The notes: a model not told the origin generated them from the letters alone. DNA of 64,000 nucleotides from Paraburkholderia solisilvae (GCF_902859875.1 NZ_CADIKF010000020.1:49882-113881); one strand, 5' to 3'. Positions 28,685 to 39,588 are shown, counted from the stretch's first letter. Made by a program: numbers and translations.

Positions 28685-29209
28685 ATGAGCAAAGAACTGA
28701 TTCGTACTCTTTCACTGATACCGTTTGCCGCGTTTTCGACTGCATTTTCGATTCACGCTGCGGCTCAACTGGTATCCCCCCGTCAAGCACTCACCACTAC
28801 TGAGACTGCACGACAAACCGGCGCGACGCCAAATCGAAGCGTTGCTACGGGTGCGGTAACCCACATTCACCCGACTTACACCGGTGCGGCCTCGATTTCG
28901 CCAACGCAAGTTCAGCCGACTTACTCGAGTCCGATTCCTTCCACGTCCACCGCCACCGCGACTTCAAGCCAGGTGGGAGGCGTTGCGCAAAACGCGCGGG
29001 GCGCCGCCAACGCAACGCCGGCTCGTGCCGCGCATGCGCGCCCTTCGATGCAAACCTTCCGTTACCGTCCCGCGTCGCAAACCGATACGTCGATGCCGAA
29101 TCCGTATGCATACGGCGGCTGGGGCGGCGATACGGCGCGCGGCGCAAGCCAGCTCTACAGTTCACCGATCACGCCGGAGGTCGCGCCGCCTTCGCCGTGG
29201 AATCGCTAA
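28685..29209 (+). CDS. Small secreted Ser/Thr/Ala-rich protein in the export locus
   Basis: A 174-residue protein of no family I recognise. The N terminus (KELIRTLSLIPFAAFS, then IHAAAQ) is a Sec signal peptide with probable cleavage after AAA or AAQ. The mature part is rich in Ser, Thr, Ala and Pro with no Cys, like a flexible surface or periplasmic linker. The C terminus is aromatic/Gly-rich (PYAYGGWGGDTA). It is transcribed away from wza and lies between wza and the initiating transferase gene, the only plus-strand gene in this stretch. A role in polymer export or retention can be suggested from position only. Confidence 0.7.
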   Translation: MSKELIRTLSLIPFAAFSTAFSIHAAAQLVSPRQALTTTETARQTGATPNRSVATGAVTHIHPTYTGAASISPTQVQPTYSSPIPSTSTATATSSQVGGVAQNARGAANATPARAAHARPSMQTFRYRPASQTDTSMPNPYAYGGWGGDTARGASQLYSSPITPEVAPPSPWNR

Positions 29210-29340
29210 CGCCGCTTTCTTTTCCGACTGCCGCCTGATGAAGCGCGCGGTGCAGTGCGCGCTTCGCCACCGTCGCCATCCGCGCGCGACGCTTGCCTGC
29301 GGTGCGTTGTCTGCGGGTGCGTGCCTGCGGTGCAGGCCTG

Positions 29341-29376
29341 CGGTGCATGCCTCGGTGCATGCCTCGGTGCATGCCT
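29341..29376. repeat. 12-bp tandem repeat, 3 copies, reaching a stop codon
   Basis: CGGTGCATGCCT is repeated three times; the third copy overlaps the TAG stop (minus strand) of the sugar-phosphate transferase at 29375-29377. Related GCCTGCGGTGC copies lie just to the left, from about 29298. Confidence 0.75.
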
Positions 29377-30445
29377 AATACGCGCCGCTGCCGTACACCA
29401 CCACCTTGAATGTCTTGAACAGAATCGTGACGTCGCGTGCCAGCGACCAGTTCTTCACGTAGGCAACATCGAGCGACACGCGCGTCGCGTAGTCGGTGTT
29501 GCTGCGGCCGCTGACTTGCCACAGGCCCGTCATGCCGGGCTTCGCCATCAGGTAATAGTCGACGTCCGCGCCGTAGCGCTCGAGCTCCTGGTCGATCACC
29601 GGGCGCGGGCCGACGAGGCTCATGTCGCCGCGCACGACGTTCCATAGCTGCGGCAACTCGTCGAGGCTCGTGCGGCGCAGGAAGCGCCCGATCGGCGTGA
29701 CGCGCACATCGTTCTTCAATTTGAATTCGCGCTCCCATTCCGCCCGGGCCTGCGGATCGGTTTCAAGCAACTGCTTGAGCACCTGCTCCGCATTCACGAC
29801 CATCGAACGAAACTTCAGACAGCGAAACTTGCGTCCGTTCAGGCCGACGCGCACGTGTCCGAACACCGCGGGACCGCCGTCGCGTTTGACCGCCCATGCG
29901 ATCGCCGCGAGAAACGGCGAGAAAACGATCAGCAGCGCGACACCGACCACCACGTCGAAACCGCGCTTGACCGCCTGGCTTGCCGCGGTCGGCCCGAGCG
30001 ACACATACACGCGTTGCACCGGCATGCCGTCCGCTGCGCTCACGCGTTGCTGCAACTGGCTCGCGATATTGAACGCAACCACCGTCAACGTATGTGCGAC
30101 GAGCAACAGAATCCCGCTCGTCAACGTCCAGTAAAGGAACCACGGCACCGACAGCACGCTCGTGCGCTGGATCAGATAAAGCAGCGCGAGGCCGCTCATC
30201 TGCACCACGAGCCATGCGATCGCGGTGCGGGTAGCCGAGCTGATGACCGAACGTGTGCGCTGCGTTTTGGACGGATAGGTGCCGCATGCCGGAAAAACCG
30301 ACAGCGCGAGCGCGGCCACGAACGCGACCAGCAGCGCATCGAGTTCGTAGTGCACGCCGGCCGCGGGCACGTTCAGGTGCAGCGCGCCGAACGCGCCCAG
30401 CACAATCAATGCGATATCGATCGCCCGATGAAATAGTCCAGACAT
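29375..30445 (-). CDS. Undecaprenyl-phosphate sugar-1-phosphate transferase (WcaJ/WbaP type), short form
   Basis: A 356-residue initiating transferase that moves a hexose-1-phosphate from a nucleotide sugar to undecaprenyl phosphate. Four N-terminal membrane helices (~5-125) precede the catalytic domain (~175-356). That domain opens with a re-entrant helix (GFDVVVGVALLIVFSPFLA) and has CLKFRSM, TSLDELPQLWNVVRGDMSLV, GPRPV and PGMTGLWQVSGRS. Relatives of 460-480 residues have a Rossmann-like middle domain; here only a ~25-residue linker joins the two parts. Start ATG 30445 has GGAG at good spacing. Glucose or galactose is the usual substrate; it cannot be told here. Confidence 0.92.
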   Translation of the reverse strand: MSGLFHRAIDIALIVLGAFGALHLNVPAAGVHYELDALLVAFVAALALSVFPACGTYPSKTQRTRSVISSATRTAIAWLVVQMSGLALLYLIQRTSVLSVPWFLYWTLTSGILLLVAHTLTVVAFNIASQLQQRVSAADGMPVQRVYVSLGPTAASQAVKRGFDVVVGVALLIVFSPFLAAIAWAVKRDGGPAVFGHVRVGLNGRKFRCLKFRSMVVNAEQVLKQLLETDPQARAEWEREFKLKNDVRVTPIGRFLRRTSLDELPQLWNVVRGDMSLVGPRPVIDQELERYGADVDYYLMAKPGMTGLWQVSGRSNTDYATRVSLDVAYVKNWSLARDVTILFKTFKVVVYGSGAY

Positions 30446-30563
30446 GTCGTCACTCCACACCTTTGCCGTCTTCCACGCGATGCGGCGTCCTGGTGTGGAC
30501 ACCGCTGCCGCGCGCCCTTCAACGACGCCTCGACGGCGCCAGGCATTGCCCTCGCAAACGTCG

Positions 30564-30585
30564 CGTGACGCGTTGCGGCGTCACG
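30564..30585. terminator. Hairpin after manC, no T-run
   Basis: CGTGACGC and GCGTCACG form an 8-bp stem around GTTGCG, 45 bp beyond the manC stop. Without a T-run it may only slow or protect the transcript between manC and the transferase gene. Confidence 0.35.
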
Positions 30586-30629
30586 GTCGGCAGGCGGCGA
30601 GCGGCGCTTGCCGGAACACCATCAGGACG

Positions 30630-32162
30630 TCATCCCCTTCCGTAGTTGTCCTCGAAACGCACGATGTCGTCCTCGCCCAGGTACGAGCCGGACTGCACCT
30701 CGATCACCTCGAGCGGCAACTTGCCGGGGTTCTCGAGGCGATGGCGCACGCCGAGCGGGATGTAGGTCGATTCGTTTTCGCCGAGCAGGAACTGCTCTTC
30801 GCCGCGCCAGACACGCGCGGTGCCGCGCACCACGATCCAGTGTTCGGCGCGGTGGTGATGCAGTTGCAGCGACAGGCGCGCGCCCGGCTGCACGACGATA
30901 CGTTTCACCTGGAAGCGCTCGCCGCGGTCGATCGAATCGTAGAAACCCCAGGGGCGACGCACCTTGCGGTGCTGATCGGCTTCGGGCGCCCGCTCCGCCT
31001 TGATGCGCGCGACGAGGCCCTTGACGTCCTGCACGCGCGAGCGGTCCGCGACCAGCACGGCGTCCGCGGTCTCGACGACCACCACATTGGTGGTGCCGAC
31101 GCAGGCGACGAGACGCCCTTCGGAATGCGCGTAGCTCGCGGTCGCCCCTTCGAACATCACGCGGCCGCGCCCGACGTTGCCGTCGGCGTCCTTGTCGTGC
31201 GCATCCCAGACGGCGTCCCACGAGCCCAGATCGGACCAGCCGGCTTCGAGCGGCACGACGACGCCGTGGCACGGCAACGCGTCGGTGCCCAGATGCTCCA
31301 TCACCGCGTAGTCGATCGAATCGGACGGGCTCTGTTCGAACTGCGCGGCGCCGGGGCGCAGAAACGCGCCGTCGGTGCGGCTGTTCGCGAACGACGCGAC
31401 GCACGCGTCGTGCATCGCCGGCTGCAGGCGCTTGACGGCCTCGAGCCAGATCGATGCGCGCACCACGAAAATGCCGCTGTTCCACCAGTACTGGCCGCTC
31501 GCGAGATACTGCGCGGCGAGTTCCTGCGCGGGCTTCTCGACAAAGCATTCGATATGGCGCGCGCCGTCCTGCAGCGCGGCGCCGACCTTGATATAGCCGA
31601 AGCCGGTATCCGGCCGCGTCGGCGGCACGCCGAGCGTGACGATCGCGCCGCCTTCCGCATGGCAGGCCGCCGCGAGAATCGCGCGCTGGAACGCGACGAC
31701 GTCGGCAATCGAATGATCGGCCGGCATCGCGACCAGAATCACGTCCTCGCCCTGCGCGGAGGCGACCACCGCCGCGAGCGTCAGCGCCGGCGCGGTATCG
31801 CGGCGCGCCGGTTCGACCACGAGCCGCGCATCGACACCGTTTGCATGCAGCTGCTCGATCGCGACAAAGCCGTGCTCTTCGCCGCACATGATGATCGGCG
31901 CGCCGCTCACCTTGCGCTCGGCGGGGAAGTTCGCCATGCGTCGCACTGTCGTCTGCAGCAGCGAGTCCGGGCCGACGATGTCGAGCAACTGCTTCGGGCA
32001 GTTCGCGCGCGACATCGGCCACAGCCGCGTGCCTGAACCGCCCGCCAGCACCACCGGCGCGAGTGCGAGCGTCTGCACGGCAGGCAGTTCGCCGGCCAGA
32101 CACGCACGCGACCGGTCATCGAGTGTGCGGGCAATTTCCTCAGTCTGTTCGCTGTCTAACAT
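30630..32162 (-). CDS. manC: Bifunctional mannose-1-phosphate guanylyltransferase / mannose-6-phosphate isomerase
   Basis: A 510-residue type II PMI/GMP enzyme that isomerises fructose-6-phosphate to mannose-6-phosphate and makes GDP-mannose. The N-terminal nucleotidyltransferase domain has [15 protein letters not shown] (38-52) and PKQLLD, then VAMPADHSI, FVEKP and WNSGIFV. The C-terminal cupin isomerase domain (~400-505) has RPWGFYDSIDRGERFQVKRI and LSLQLHHHRAEHWIVV with the metal-binding His/Glu set, then YIPLGVRHRLENPG. Phosphomannomutase, needed between the two steps, is not in the window. It opens the exopolysaccharide gene series below the AraC-type regulator. Confidence 0.95.
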   Translation of the reverse strand: MLDSEQTEEIARTLDDRSRACLAGELPAVQTLALAPVVLAGGSGTRLWPMSRANCPKQLLDIVGPDSLLQTTVRRMANFPAERKVSGAPIIMCGEEHGFVAIEQLHANGVDARLVVEPARRDTAPALTLAAVVASAQGEDVILVAMPADHSIADVVAFQRAILAAACHAEGGAIVTLGVPPTRPDTGFGYIKVGAALQDGARHIECFVEKPAQELAAQYLASGQYWWNSGIFVVRASIWLEAVKRLQPAMHDACVASFANSRTDGAFLRPGAAQFEQSPSDSIDYAVMEHLGTDALPCHGVVVPLEAGWSDLGSWDAVWDAHDKDADGNVGRGRVMFEGATASYAHSEGRLVACVGTTNVVVVETADAVLVADRSRVQDVKGLVARIKAERAPEADQHRKVRRPWGFYDSIDRGERFQVKRIVVQPGARLSLQLHHHRAEHWIVVRGTARVWRGEEQFLLGENESTYIPLGVRHRLENPGKLPLEVIEVQSGSYLGEDDIVRFEDNYGRG

Positions 32163-32408
32163 TTCCCATTCCTAAATATGTAGACGTTCCGTCGATCCGG
32201 GGACGAAGCGAAAACTTCATGCGTCCGGTTGGCTTTCAGTTTCTCTTTAGCAAAATCGAAAAACGGTGCGCCAGCGCGCGTAGCGATGCATCTGGTTCGT
32301 GCGTTCGATCCACGTGCCGTTTGCGCGCGAGCCGGTGAGGCTGTTCATGCAGGTCATACGCGCGTACGGTCGACGCGTGACGCCCACCTGCCCGATCCGG
32401 CCGTGCGC
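32163..32408. other. Gap between regulator and manC
   Basis: About 245 bp without a gene, downstream of the AraC-type gene and upstream of manC on the same strand. It should contain the manC promoter; no consensus boxes were clear. Confidence 0.4.
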
Positions 32409-33434
<1,026 letters not shown>

Positions 33435-33515
33435 TCTGATTTCCCCAGGTGGCCGCTTTCGCTTGTGCCGACTCGAATAAAAGCGTTGAAAGCCATGATG
33501 CCGATTTCCTTTCAG

Positions 33516-33529
33516 ATAATTTGTTATCC
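33516..33529. promoter_or_regulatory. Inverted repeat upstream of the AraC-type gene
   Basis: GATAA and TTATC around TTTG in the A+T-rich leader of the regulator gene, 82 bp from its ATG. Its place suits an operator or promoter core; no protein can be assigned. Confidence 0.35.
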
Positions 33530-34220
33530 GAAATAGTCTGAACGTTGATCCGTCATCGAATGTGCGGTCTGGCTCCACGACAGACACTTCGACAACCGCA
33601 CCGCGTCCGGCTGGTCTTTTCAGGCGGCCCAAGCGGCTTGCGGGCCGGTGCATCCTGGCGCCGGACATCGATCACATCGGCGGTTCATTTATACCGCACG
33701 CCCGTCGCCGCCCGCCATGGCAATCGATCGTTTTGTGTGCGGTCATCAACGTACCCGCGCTGTGTGGTGAGGCGCACATAAAGCGGTTGCGAAACGGGAA
33801 ACTTGCAGGCCGTTTACAGCCTGATTTCTTACTGGTTCAGCGCTAGCGGACGAGCGTCGGACACGACTCGTGTGAAACGATCGGACAGCCTGACTGAAGA
33901 CGTGGAAACCGCTTTGAGACTGCGAAGATCTGCTGCGCGATGACGCGACGTGCTGACGCGGCCGCAGGCGGCCGGTGATGCGGTGCTGCGAGAGATAGTG
34001 CAGAGCGAGCGATGCGTTGCGCGAGATAAACGGGCGGCGATGCGGGTTCACACGGCTGGATCGCCGTACGCCACTGCAGCCATCGCAGTCACTGCATTAT
34101 TCGCGCACGCGCGGCGCGATACTGTTCGGCATCGCACGTAGAGACGCGACGATGTCGGTCTTCCGATGCGCCGCGATGTGAATCATCGCAGCGATGCAAT
34201 ACGATGCGTTCTGGGAAAGC

Positions 34221-34263
34221 AAAAACGCCGTGCGCAGCGGACGGCTGCACACGGCGTTTCGAA
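34221..34263 (-). terminator. Intrinsic terminator of rpiA
   Basis: A 16-bp stem (34223-34238 with 34244-34259, loop GGACG) with a single G-U pair. On the minus strand the stem ends in TTTTT (the A-run at 34221-34225). It lies about 30 bp after the rpiA stop. Confidence 0.92.
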
Positions 34264-34291
34264 AAACCAGCTTAAGCGAGTTTAACGCGGC

Positions 34292-34987
34292 TCAACGCGT
34301 CGTGAAGTCGATCCGTTCGACGCCGGTGTCCGTGCCGAGCAGGCAAAGATTCGCGCCGCGGTCCGCGAAGAGGCCCACGGTCACCACACCGGGCCATGCG
34401 TTGATTTGCGCTTCGAGTGCGAGCGGATCGCTGATGCGCAGACCTTTCACGTCGATGATTTCGTTGCCGTTGTCGGTGATGAACGGCGCGCCGTCTTTCG
34501 CGACGCGCACCACCGGCACGCCGCCGATCGCGGTCACGCGGCGGCCGATCGCGGTACGCGCCATCGGCACCACTTCGATCGGCAGCGCAAATGCGCCGAG
34601 CACATCGACGCGCTTGCTCGCATCGGCAATGCAGACGAATACGTCCGCCACCGACGCGACGATCTTCTCGCGCGTCAGCGCACCGCCGCCGCCTTTGATC
34701 ATCGCGCCGCGATGATCGATTTCGTCGGCGCCGTCCACGTAGACCGGCAGCGCGTCGATCTCGTTCAGATCGAAGACGCGGATGCCGTGCGCCTGCAAGC
34801 GCGCCGTGGTCGCGACCGAGCTCGACACCGCGCCGCGATAGCGGCCCTTGCTGGCGGCGAGCGCGTCGACAAAACAGTTCGCCGTGGAACCGGTGCCGAC
34901 GCCGATTACCGCGCCTTCCGGCACATGAGCGTTCACGTAGTCGGCGGCGGCCCGGCCGACCAGTTGCTTGAGTTCGTCTTGAGTCAT
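34292..34987 (-). CDS. rpiA: Ribose-5-phosphate isomerase A
   Basis: A 231-residue RpiA interconverting ribose-5-phosphate and ribulose-5-phosphate in the pentose phosphate pathway. Family signatures are complete: [17 protein letters not shown] near the N terminus (phosphate loop), [37 protein letters not shown] with the catalytic Asp, Glu and Lys region, and [10 protein letters not shown]. Length is usual for the family. It ends at a strong terminator, and the next upstream gene is 99 bp away on the same strand. Confidence 0.97.
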   Translation of the reverse strand: MTQDELKQLVGRAAADYVNAHVPEGAVIGVGTGSTANCFVDALAASKGRYRGAVSSSVATTARLQAHGIRVFDLNEIDALPVYVDGADEIDHRGAMIKGGGGALTREKIVASVADVFVCIADASKRVDVLGAFALPIEVVPMARTAIGRRVTAIGGVPVVRVAKDGAPFITDNGNEIIDVKGLRISDPLALEAQINAWPGVVTVGLFADRGANLCLLGTDTGVERIDFTTR

Positions 34988-35086
34988 GAGAGTGAAATGC
35001 TGCGCAAGCGGGAAACCGTCAGTTTACCGGACTCGCGCGAGGGCTGGACGAGGGTGTGGAGCGGATGCCTAAGAGAACCGCGCCGC

Positions 35087-35974
35087 TTACCGCGCCGGCG
35101 TCGCGCCGGCGGGTGCCGACGGCATGTACTTGTCGAGCAGCGCCTGCGCAATCGCATCCGTTTCCGCGTCCGGATTGCCCGCATAGTCGCGCGGCCGGAA
35201 ATGCATCTGGAACGCGGCGAACACGCGCCGCGTTTTCTCGTCGAGCACGCCGTCGGTTGCCACATCGTAGCCGTAGCGCGCGAGCTTCTGCTGCAGGCCG
35301 CGCACGTCGGCGGGCGCATCGGGCGCGCGCCCCGCGAGGTCCGCGGTGACGCTCGCCGCGTCGGGCCATGCGCCGATACCGGCGTCGTAGAGCTGCTTCC
35401 ATGGGAAAGCCGGCCCCGGATCGGTCTTGCGCTGCGGGGCGATATCGCTATGTCCGACCACGCGCGTCGGCGGAATGCCGTAGCGCGTGACGATGTCCTT
35501 CGCCAGACGGATCAGCGCATCGACCTGCGCAGGCGGATACGGTTGCCATGTGCGGCCTTGCGGCGTGTCGATCGGACCGAGATTCACGTTTTCGATGCCG
35601 ATCGATGCGGCGTTCAGTTCGGTGGTCCCCTGCCATTCGCTGACGCCCGCATGCCACGCGCGCTGCGACTCCGGCACGAGCTGCCAGACCACCGGCTCGC
35701 CGTTCCTGATGCGCGGCGCGGCCGGCACGAGGTAGTGCGCGCTGACCGGCTCGGTCGTCAGCACGTTCAGCGACTGCGCTTCGTCGATTTCGGTGTAGTG
35801 CATCACGAGAAAACGGATACGCGTGTCCGCGTATTGCGCGTGATGGCTGGTGTCGGCGTAGTAGGTGCCGCGATCGACGGTCATGGTGGTGCACGCGGTG
35901 AGCAGCGCGGCCGCGCAGGCGATGGATGCGCGTATCAGCGCGCTGTCGAACCGGCTGGGTCGAACGAAAGTCAT
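35087..35974 (-). CDS. amiD: N-acetylmuramoyl-L-alanine amidase, AmiD-like lipoprotein
   Basis: A 295-residue amidase that cleaves the bond between muramic acid and L-Ala in peptidoglycan or its fragments. The signal peptide ends LLTAC, so Cys28 is probably lipidated. The amidase_2 domain (~50-200) has the zinc and catalytic residues in FLVMHYTEI (His), ASIGIENVN (Glu), VVGHSDIAPQRKTDPGPAFPW (His and Asp). A C-terminal peptidoglycan-binding domain follows (VRGLQQKLARYGYDVATDG). The internal ATG 35974 is preferred because it puts the signal peptide at the N terminus. The lipoprotein form points to AmiD rather than cytoplasmic AmpD. Confidence 0.9.
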   Translation of the reverse strand: MTFVRPSRFDSALIRASIACAAALLTACTTMTVDRGTYYADTSHHAQYADTRIRFLVMHYTEIDEAQSLNVLTTEPVSAHYLVPAAPRIRNGEPVVWQLVPESQRAWHAGVSEWQGTTELNAASIGIENVNLGPIDTPQGRTWQPYPPAQVDALIRLAKDIVTRYGIPPTRVVGHSDIAPQRKTDPGPAFPWKQLYDAGIGAWPDAASVTADLAGRAPDAPADVRGLQQKLARYGYDVATDGVLDEKTRRVFAAFQMHFRPRDYAGNPDAETDAIAQALLDKYMPSAPAGATPAR

Positions 35975-36031
35975 GGTGCCGCAGGTCTGTTTTGTTATGT
36001 TACGAAGTGCCGGCCGGGACACTGGCCGGGT

Positions 36032-36778
36032 TCACGTGCGCGCCGCCGCCCGCTGTCTGACCGCTTCGAACAGACACACGCCGCTTGCCACGGAAACATT
36101 CAGACTCTCGACGCTCCCCGCCATCGGAATATGCATCACCTCATCGCATGTATCGCGGGTGAGGCGACGCATCCCCTCGCCTTCCGCGCCCATCACGAGC
36201 GCGACCGGGCCATCGAGTTTCGTCTGAAACACGCTTGCCGGCGCATCGCCCGCCGTGCCGACCACCCACACGCCCGCGTCCTTCAGTTCGCGCAGCGCGC
36301 GCGCGAGGTTCGTCACCGTGATATACGGCACGGTATCCGCCGCGCCGCTCGCCACCTTCGCGGCGGTCGCGTTGAGGCCCACCGCGCGGTCCCGCGGCGC
36401 GATCACCGCGTGCGCGCCCGCCGCGTCGGCAACCCGCAGGCAGGCGCCCAGATTGTGCGGATCCGTCACGCCGTCGAGCACGAGCAGCAGCGGCGGCCCG
36501 TTCAGCGCGTCGAGCAGTTCGGCGAGATTCTGCGCGAGCGGTAAATCGGTTGCGCGTGCAACCACACCCTGGTGGCGCTCGGTATGCGCGAGCCCCCACA
36601 GCCGCGTTTCATCGGCGGCGATCACGCGCACGCCCGCTTCCTTCGCGATATGCAGGAATTCGTTCATGCGGCGGTCGCGCCGCGTCTGATCGTAGTAAAT
36701 ATCTTCGACCGTCGACGCATCGTGGCGCAGACGCGCAATGACCGCATGAAAACCGTATAGAACCTTGAGACGTGACAT
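36032..36778 (-). CDS. rlmB: 23S rRNA (guanosine-2'-O)-methyltransferase
   Basis: A 248-residue SpoU/TrmH-family enzyme, here RlmB, which methylates the 2'-O of G2251 in 23S rRNA. The N-terminal L30e-like substrate domain ([21 protein letters not shown]) is followed by the knotted SAM domain with [32 protein letters not shown] and [18 protein letters not shown], the three SpoU motifs. The ATG at 36778 starts directly at the domain. It follows rnr by 147 bp on the same strand, the same rnr-rlmB order as in many proteobacteria. Confidence 0.95.
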   Translation of the reverse strand: MSRLKVLYGFHAVIARLRHDASTVEDIYYDQTRRDRRMNEFLHIAKEAGVRVIAADETRLWGLAHTERHQGVVARATDLPLAQNLAELLDALNGPPLLLVLDGVTDPHNLGACLRVADAAGAHAVIAPRDRAVGLNATAAKVASGAADTVPYITVTNLARALRELKDAGVWVVGTAGDAPASVFQTKLDGPVALVMGAEGEGMRRLTRDTCDEVMHIPMAGSVESLNVSVASGVCLFEAVRQRAAART

Positions 36779-36925
36779 GACTGAAACGACCTTTGATGAG
36801 GCGCCCAAGCGGCGAGCCCATCGACAATGACAAACGATGCGCGGCAACACGGCACGCGCATGCACGCACGCGGCGTGCTGGCGAGGCGTGTTGCCTGCGG
36901 GTGCGCTGAACGCGAACGGCGCGCG

Positions 36926-39391
36926 TCAGCGCTTCTTTCTGGACGGTCCCTTGGCGGACTTCGCCGGCGCCGCACGCGACGCGGAACGCTTTTTCGCCGC
37001 GCCGCGCGCCGCGCGCGCTTCCTTCACCGCGGCGCTCGGCGCGGGGGCCGCCTTCTTGCGATGCGCGCCATCAGCCGCCGCCAGCGCGCGTACGCGCGGC
37101 CCGCCGTTGCCGCGCTCGCCGCCCGATTTCTCGAGCGCCGCGCCCCGGCTCGACGGCGGTTTGATCGGCGTGTCGCGCACGAGGCGGAAATCGATCTTGC
37201 GCGCGTCCAGATCGACGCGGCTCACCTGCACGCGCACGCGGTCCGACAGCCGGTAACGGATGCCCGTGCGTTCACCGCGCAGTTCGTTGCGAATTTCGTC
37301 GTACTGGAAATAATCGGAGCCGAGCTCGGTGACGTGCACGAGGCCTTCAATAAAGAGCGCATCGAGTTGCACGAAGATGCCGAACGACGTGACGCCGCTC
37401 ACCATCCCGCCATACTCTTCGCCCAGCTTGTCGCGCATGAAATAGCACTTGAGCCACGCCTCGACGTCCCGCGATGCTTCGTCGGCGCGCCGCTCGTTCG
37501 ACGAACAATGCAGACCGAGCTCTTCCCAGATCGCGGTGTTCTCGCGGCGGCGGCCGGCGCGCTTTTCGTCGTCGGCCTGCATTGCGCGGGCGCGCGGCGA
37601 CAGCGCGGTGTTCAGCACGACGCCTTCGGGCGCTTCCGGCTGGTATTTGCGCCCTTGCAGGATCGCGTAGATCGCGCGGTGCGTGAGCAGATCCGGATAA
37701 CGGCGAATCGGGCTCGTGAAGTGCGCATACGCCTCGTACGCGAGACCGAAGTGACCGATGTTGTCCGGGCTGTAGACGGCCTGCTGCATCGAGCGCAGCA
37801 GCATGGTCTGCAGCATCTGCGCGTCGGGCCGGTCGCGGATATGCGCCATCAGCGCCGCGTAGTCGCTCGCGTGCGGTGTTTCTCCGCCGGTCAGCGTCAG
37901 GCCCATGCCGCGCAGGAACGTGCGCAGGTTTTCGAGCCGCTCGGCGGTCGGCCCGGCGTGCACGCGATAGAGCCCGGCGTGCTTGTTGCGCTTCATGAAG
38001 TCGGCTGCGCAGACGTTGGCGGCCAGCATGCATTCTTCGATCAGCTTGTGCGCGTCGTTGCGATGGCGCGGCACGATCTGCTCGATCTTGCCCTGCGCAT
38101 TGCAGACGATGTACGTTTCCGTCGTATCGAAGTCGATCGCGCCGCGCTTCTGCCGGGCGGCGAACAGCGCCTTGTACGCGCCATACAGATTCTGCAGATG
38201 CGGCAGCAGCGACGCGCGGCGCGCGGCTTCCGGGCCCTTGGTGTTGGTGAGCACCGCGGCCACTTCGGTATACGTGAGACGCGCGGCCGAATGCATCACG
38301 CCCGGATAGAACTGGTACGCCTTGATCTCGCCGCGCGCGGTGATCACGATGTCGCACACCAGCACGCAGCGGTCGACGTGCGGGTTCAGCGAGCACAGCC
38401 CGTTCGACAGCTTTTCCGGCAGCATCGGAATCACGCGGCGCGGAAAGTACACGGACGTGCTGCGTTCGATCGCGTCGATATCGAGGCCGCTGCGCGGCAG
38501 CACATAGTGCGACACGTCGGCGATCGCGACGACCAGCCGGAAGCCGTCGCCGCGGCCCACCTTGACCGGTTCGCAATACACGGCGTCGTCGAAGTCGCGC
38601 GCGTCTTCGCCGTCGATCGTGACGAGCGGCACGTCGCGCAGGTCGATGCGGTGGCGGATATCCGCGGGGCGCACTTCGTCGGGCAGCGCCGCGGCCGTGT
38701 CGAGCGCAGCCTGGCTGAACTCGTGCGGCACGCCGTACTTGCGCACCGCGATTTCGATTTCCATGCCCGGGTCGTCGATATCGCCGAGCACTTCGGCGAC
38801 GCGCCCGAGCGGTTGCGAATGGCGGCTCGGAAAGTCGGTCAGCTCGACCACCACCACCTGGCCGACCTTGGCCTTCTTGGTGTTCTGCGTGATCAGGATA
38901 TCGTGGCCGATGCGCTTGTCTTCGGGCGCGACGATCAGCGCGCCGTTCTCGTTGAGCAGGCGCCCGATCACGCGCTTGTTCGCGCGGTCGGTGACCTCGA
39001 CGATATGCCCTTCCGGCCGCCCGCGCCGGTCGTAACCGACGATGCGCGCGAGCACGCGGTCGTTGTGCATCACCTTCTGCATTTCGCCGGTGGGCAGGAA
39101 CAGGTCGTCCTGGCCGTCGTCGCGCACGAGAAAGCCGTAGCCGTCGCGATGCCCTTGCACGCGGCCGGCGACGAAATTCGACGGATGGGTCAGCTGGTAA
39201 TGCCCTCGCTGATCGAGCCGGATCTGGCCGTCGCGTTCCATCGCGGCCAGACGCTTGAAGAAGCCTTCGCGCTCCTGGCGCTTGATGGAAAGCGCCTCGG
39301 CGATGTCGTTCGCAGCGAGCGGCGTTTCGCTCGTGCGCAGCACGCCGAGGATTTCTTCGCGGCTTGGAATCGGATACGGATATTTGCTCAA
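36926..39391 (-). CDS. rnr: Ribonuclease R
   Basis: An 821-residue 3'-5' exoribonuclease that degrades structured RNA and defective mRNA. In order: an N-terminal winged helix (~10-70), cold-shock domains (VAGRVQGHRDGYGFLVRDD and the next ~80 residues), the RNB catalytic domain with TIDGEDARDFDDAVYCEP (metal-binding Asp) and HFTSPIRRYPDLLTHRAIYA, an S1 domain (GMVSGVTSFGIFVQLDALFI) and a Lys/Arg/Ala-rich tail that ends in basic residues. It reads away from the tRNA-Leu genes to its right. Length and order are normal for the family. Confidence 0.97.
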   Translation of the reverse strand: MSKYPYPIPSREEILGVLRTSETPLAANDIAEALSIKRQEREGFFKRLAAMERDGQIRLDQRGHYQLTHPSNFVAGRVQGHRDGYGFLVRDDGQDDLFLPTGEMQKVMHNDRVLARIVGYDRRGRPEGHIVEVTDRANKRVIGRLLNENGALIVAPEDKRIGHDILITQNTKKAKVGQVVVVELTDFPSRHSQPLGRVAEVLGDIDDPGMEIEIAVRKYGVPHEFSQAALDTAAALPDEVRPADIRHRIDLRDVPLVTIDGEDARDFDDAVYCEPVKVGRGDGFRLVVAIADVSHYVLPRSGLDIDAIERSTSVYFPRRVIPMLPEKLSNGLCSLNPHVDRCVLVCDIVITARGEIKAYQFYPGVMHSAARLTYTEVAAVLTNTKGPEAARRASLLPHLQNLYGAYKALFAARQKRGAIDFDTTETYIVCNAQGKIEQIVPRHRNDAHKLIEECMLAANVCAADFMKRNKHAGLYRVHAGPTAERLENLRTFLRGMGLTLTGGETPHASDYAALMAHIRDRPDAQMLQTMLLRSMQQAVYSPDNIGHFGLAYEAYAHFTSPIRRYPDLLTHRAIYAILQGRKYQPEAPEGVVLNTALSPRARAMQADDEKRAGRRRENTAIWEELGLHCSSNERRADEASRDVEAWLKCYFMRDKLGEEYGGMVSGVTSFGIFVQLDALFIEGLVHVTELGSDYFQYDEIRNELRGERTGIRYRLSDRVRVQVSRVDLDARKIDFRLVRDTPIKPPSSRGAALEKSGGERGNGGPRVRALAAADGAHRKKAAPAPSAAVKEARAARGAAKKRSASRAAPAKSAKGPSRKKR

Positions 39392-39588
39392 GGGCTTATC
39401 GATGATTGTTCTCGGTGCGTGGACGTCGGCGGATGACGTGCGGCGGCGCGGTATGCCTGGCTCGCCCTGTCAACGTACTGCTGCGGGCCATTCTATCATC
39501 CGTCTCTTAATGCAAAGCGCGTCGCAGGCCGGGTGCGCGGGCCTTGTCGCATGCGTTCGGCAGGCCAGGGGTGAGTTTCGCGCAGCGC

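Larger units (their letters stand above)
33435..34291. other. Gene-free region between the polysaccharide locus and rpiA
   Basis: About 850 bp with no supported gene. It contains an A+T-rich stretch with the inverted repeat GATAA-TTTG-TTATC at 33516-33529, 80 bp upstream of the regulator gene and so a candidate operator. It also holds a GC palindrome CGGCCGC-AG-GCGGCCG (33959-33974) and, at the right end, the rpiA terminator. Confidence 0.5.

Noticed and set aside
34406..36544. Long plus-strand frame opposite rpiA, the amidase and rlmB
   Set aside because: Shadow frame; three well-supported genes lie on the other strand.
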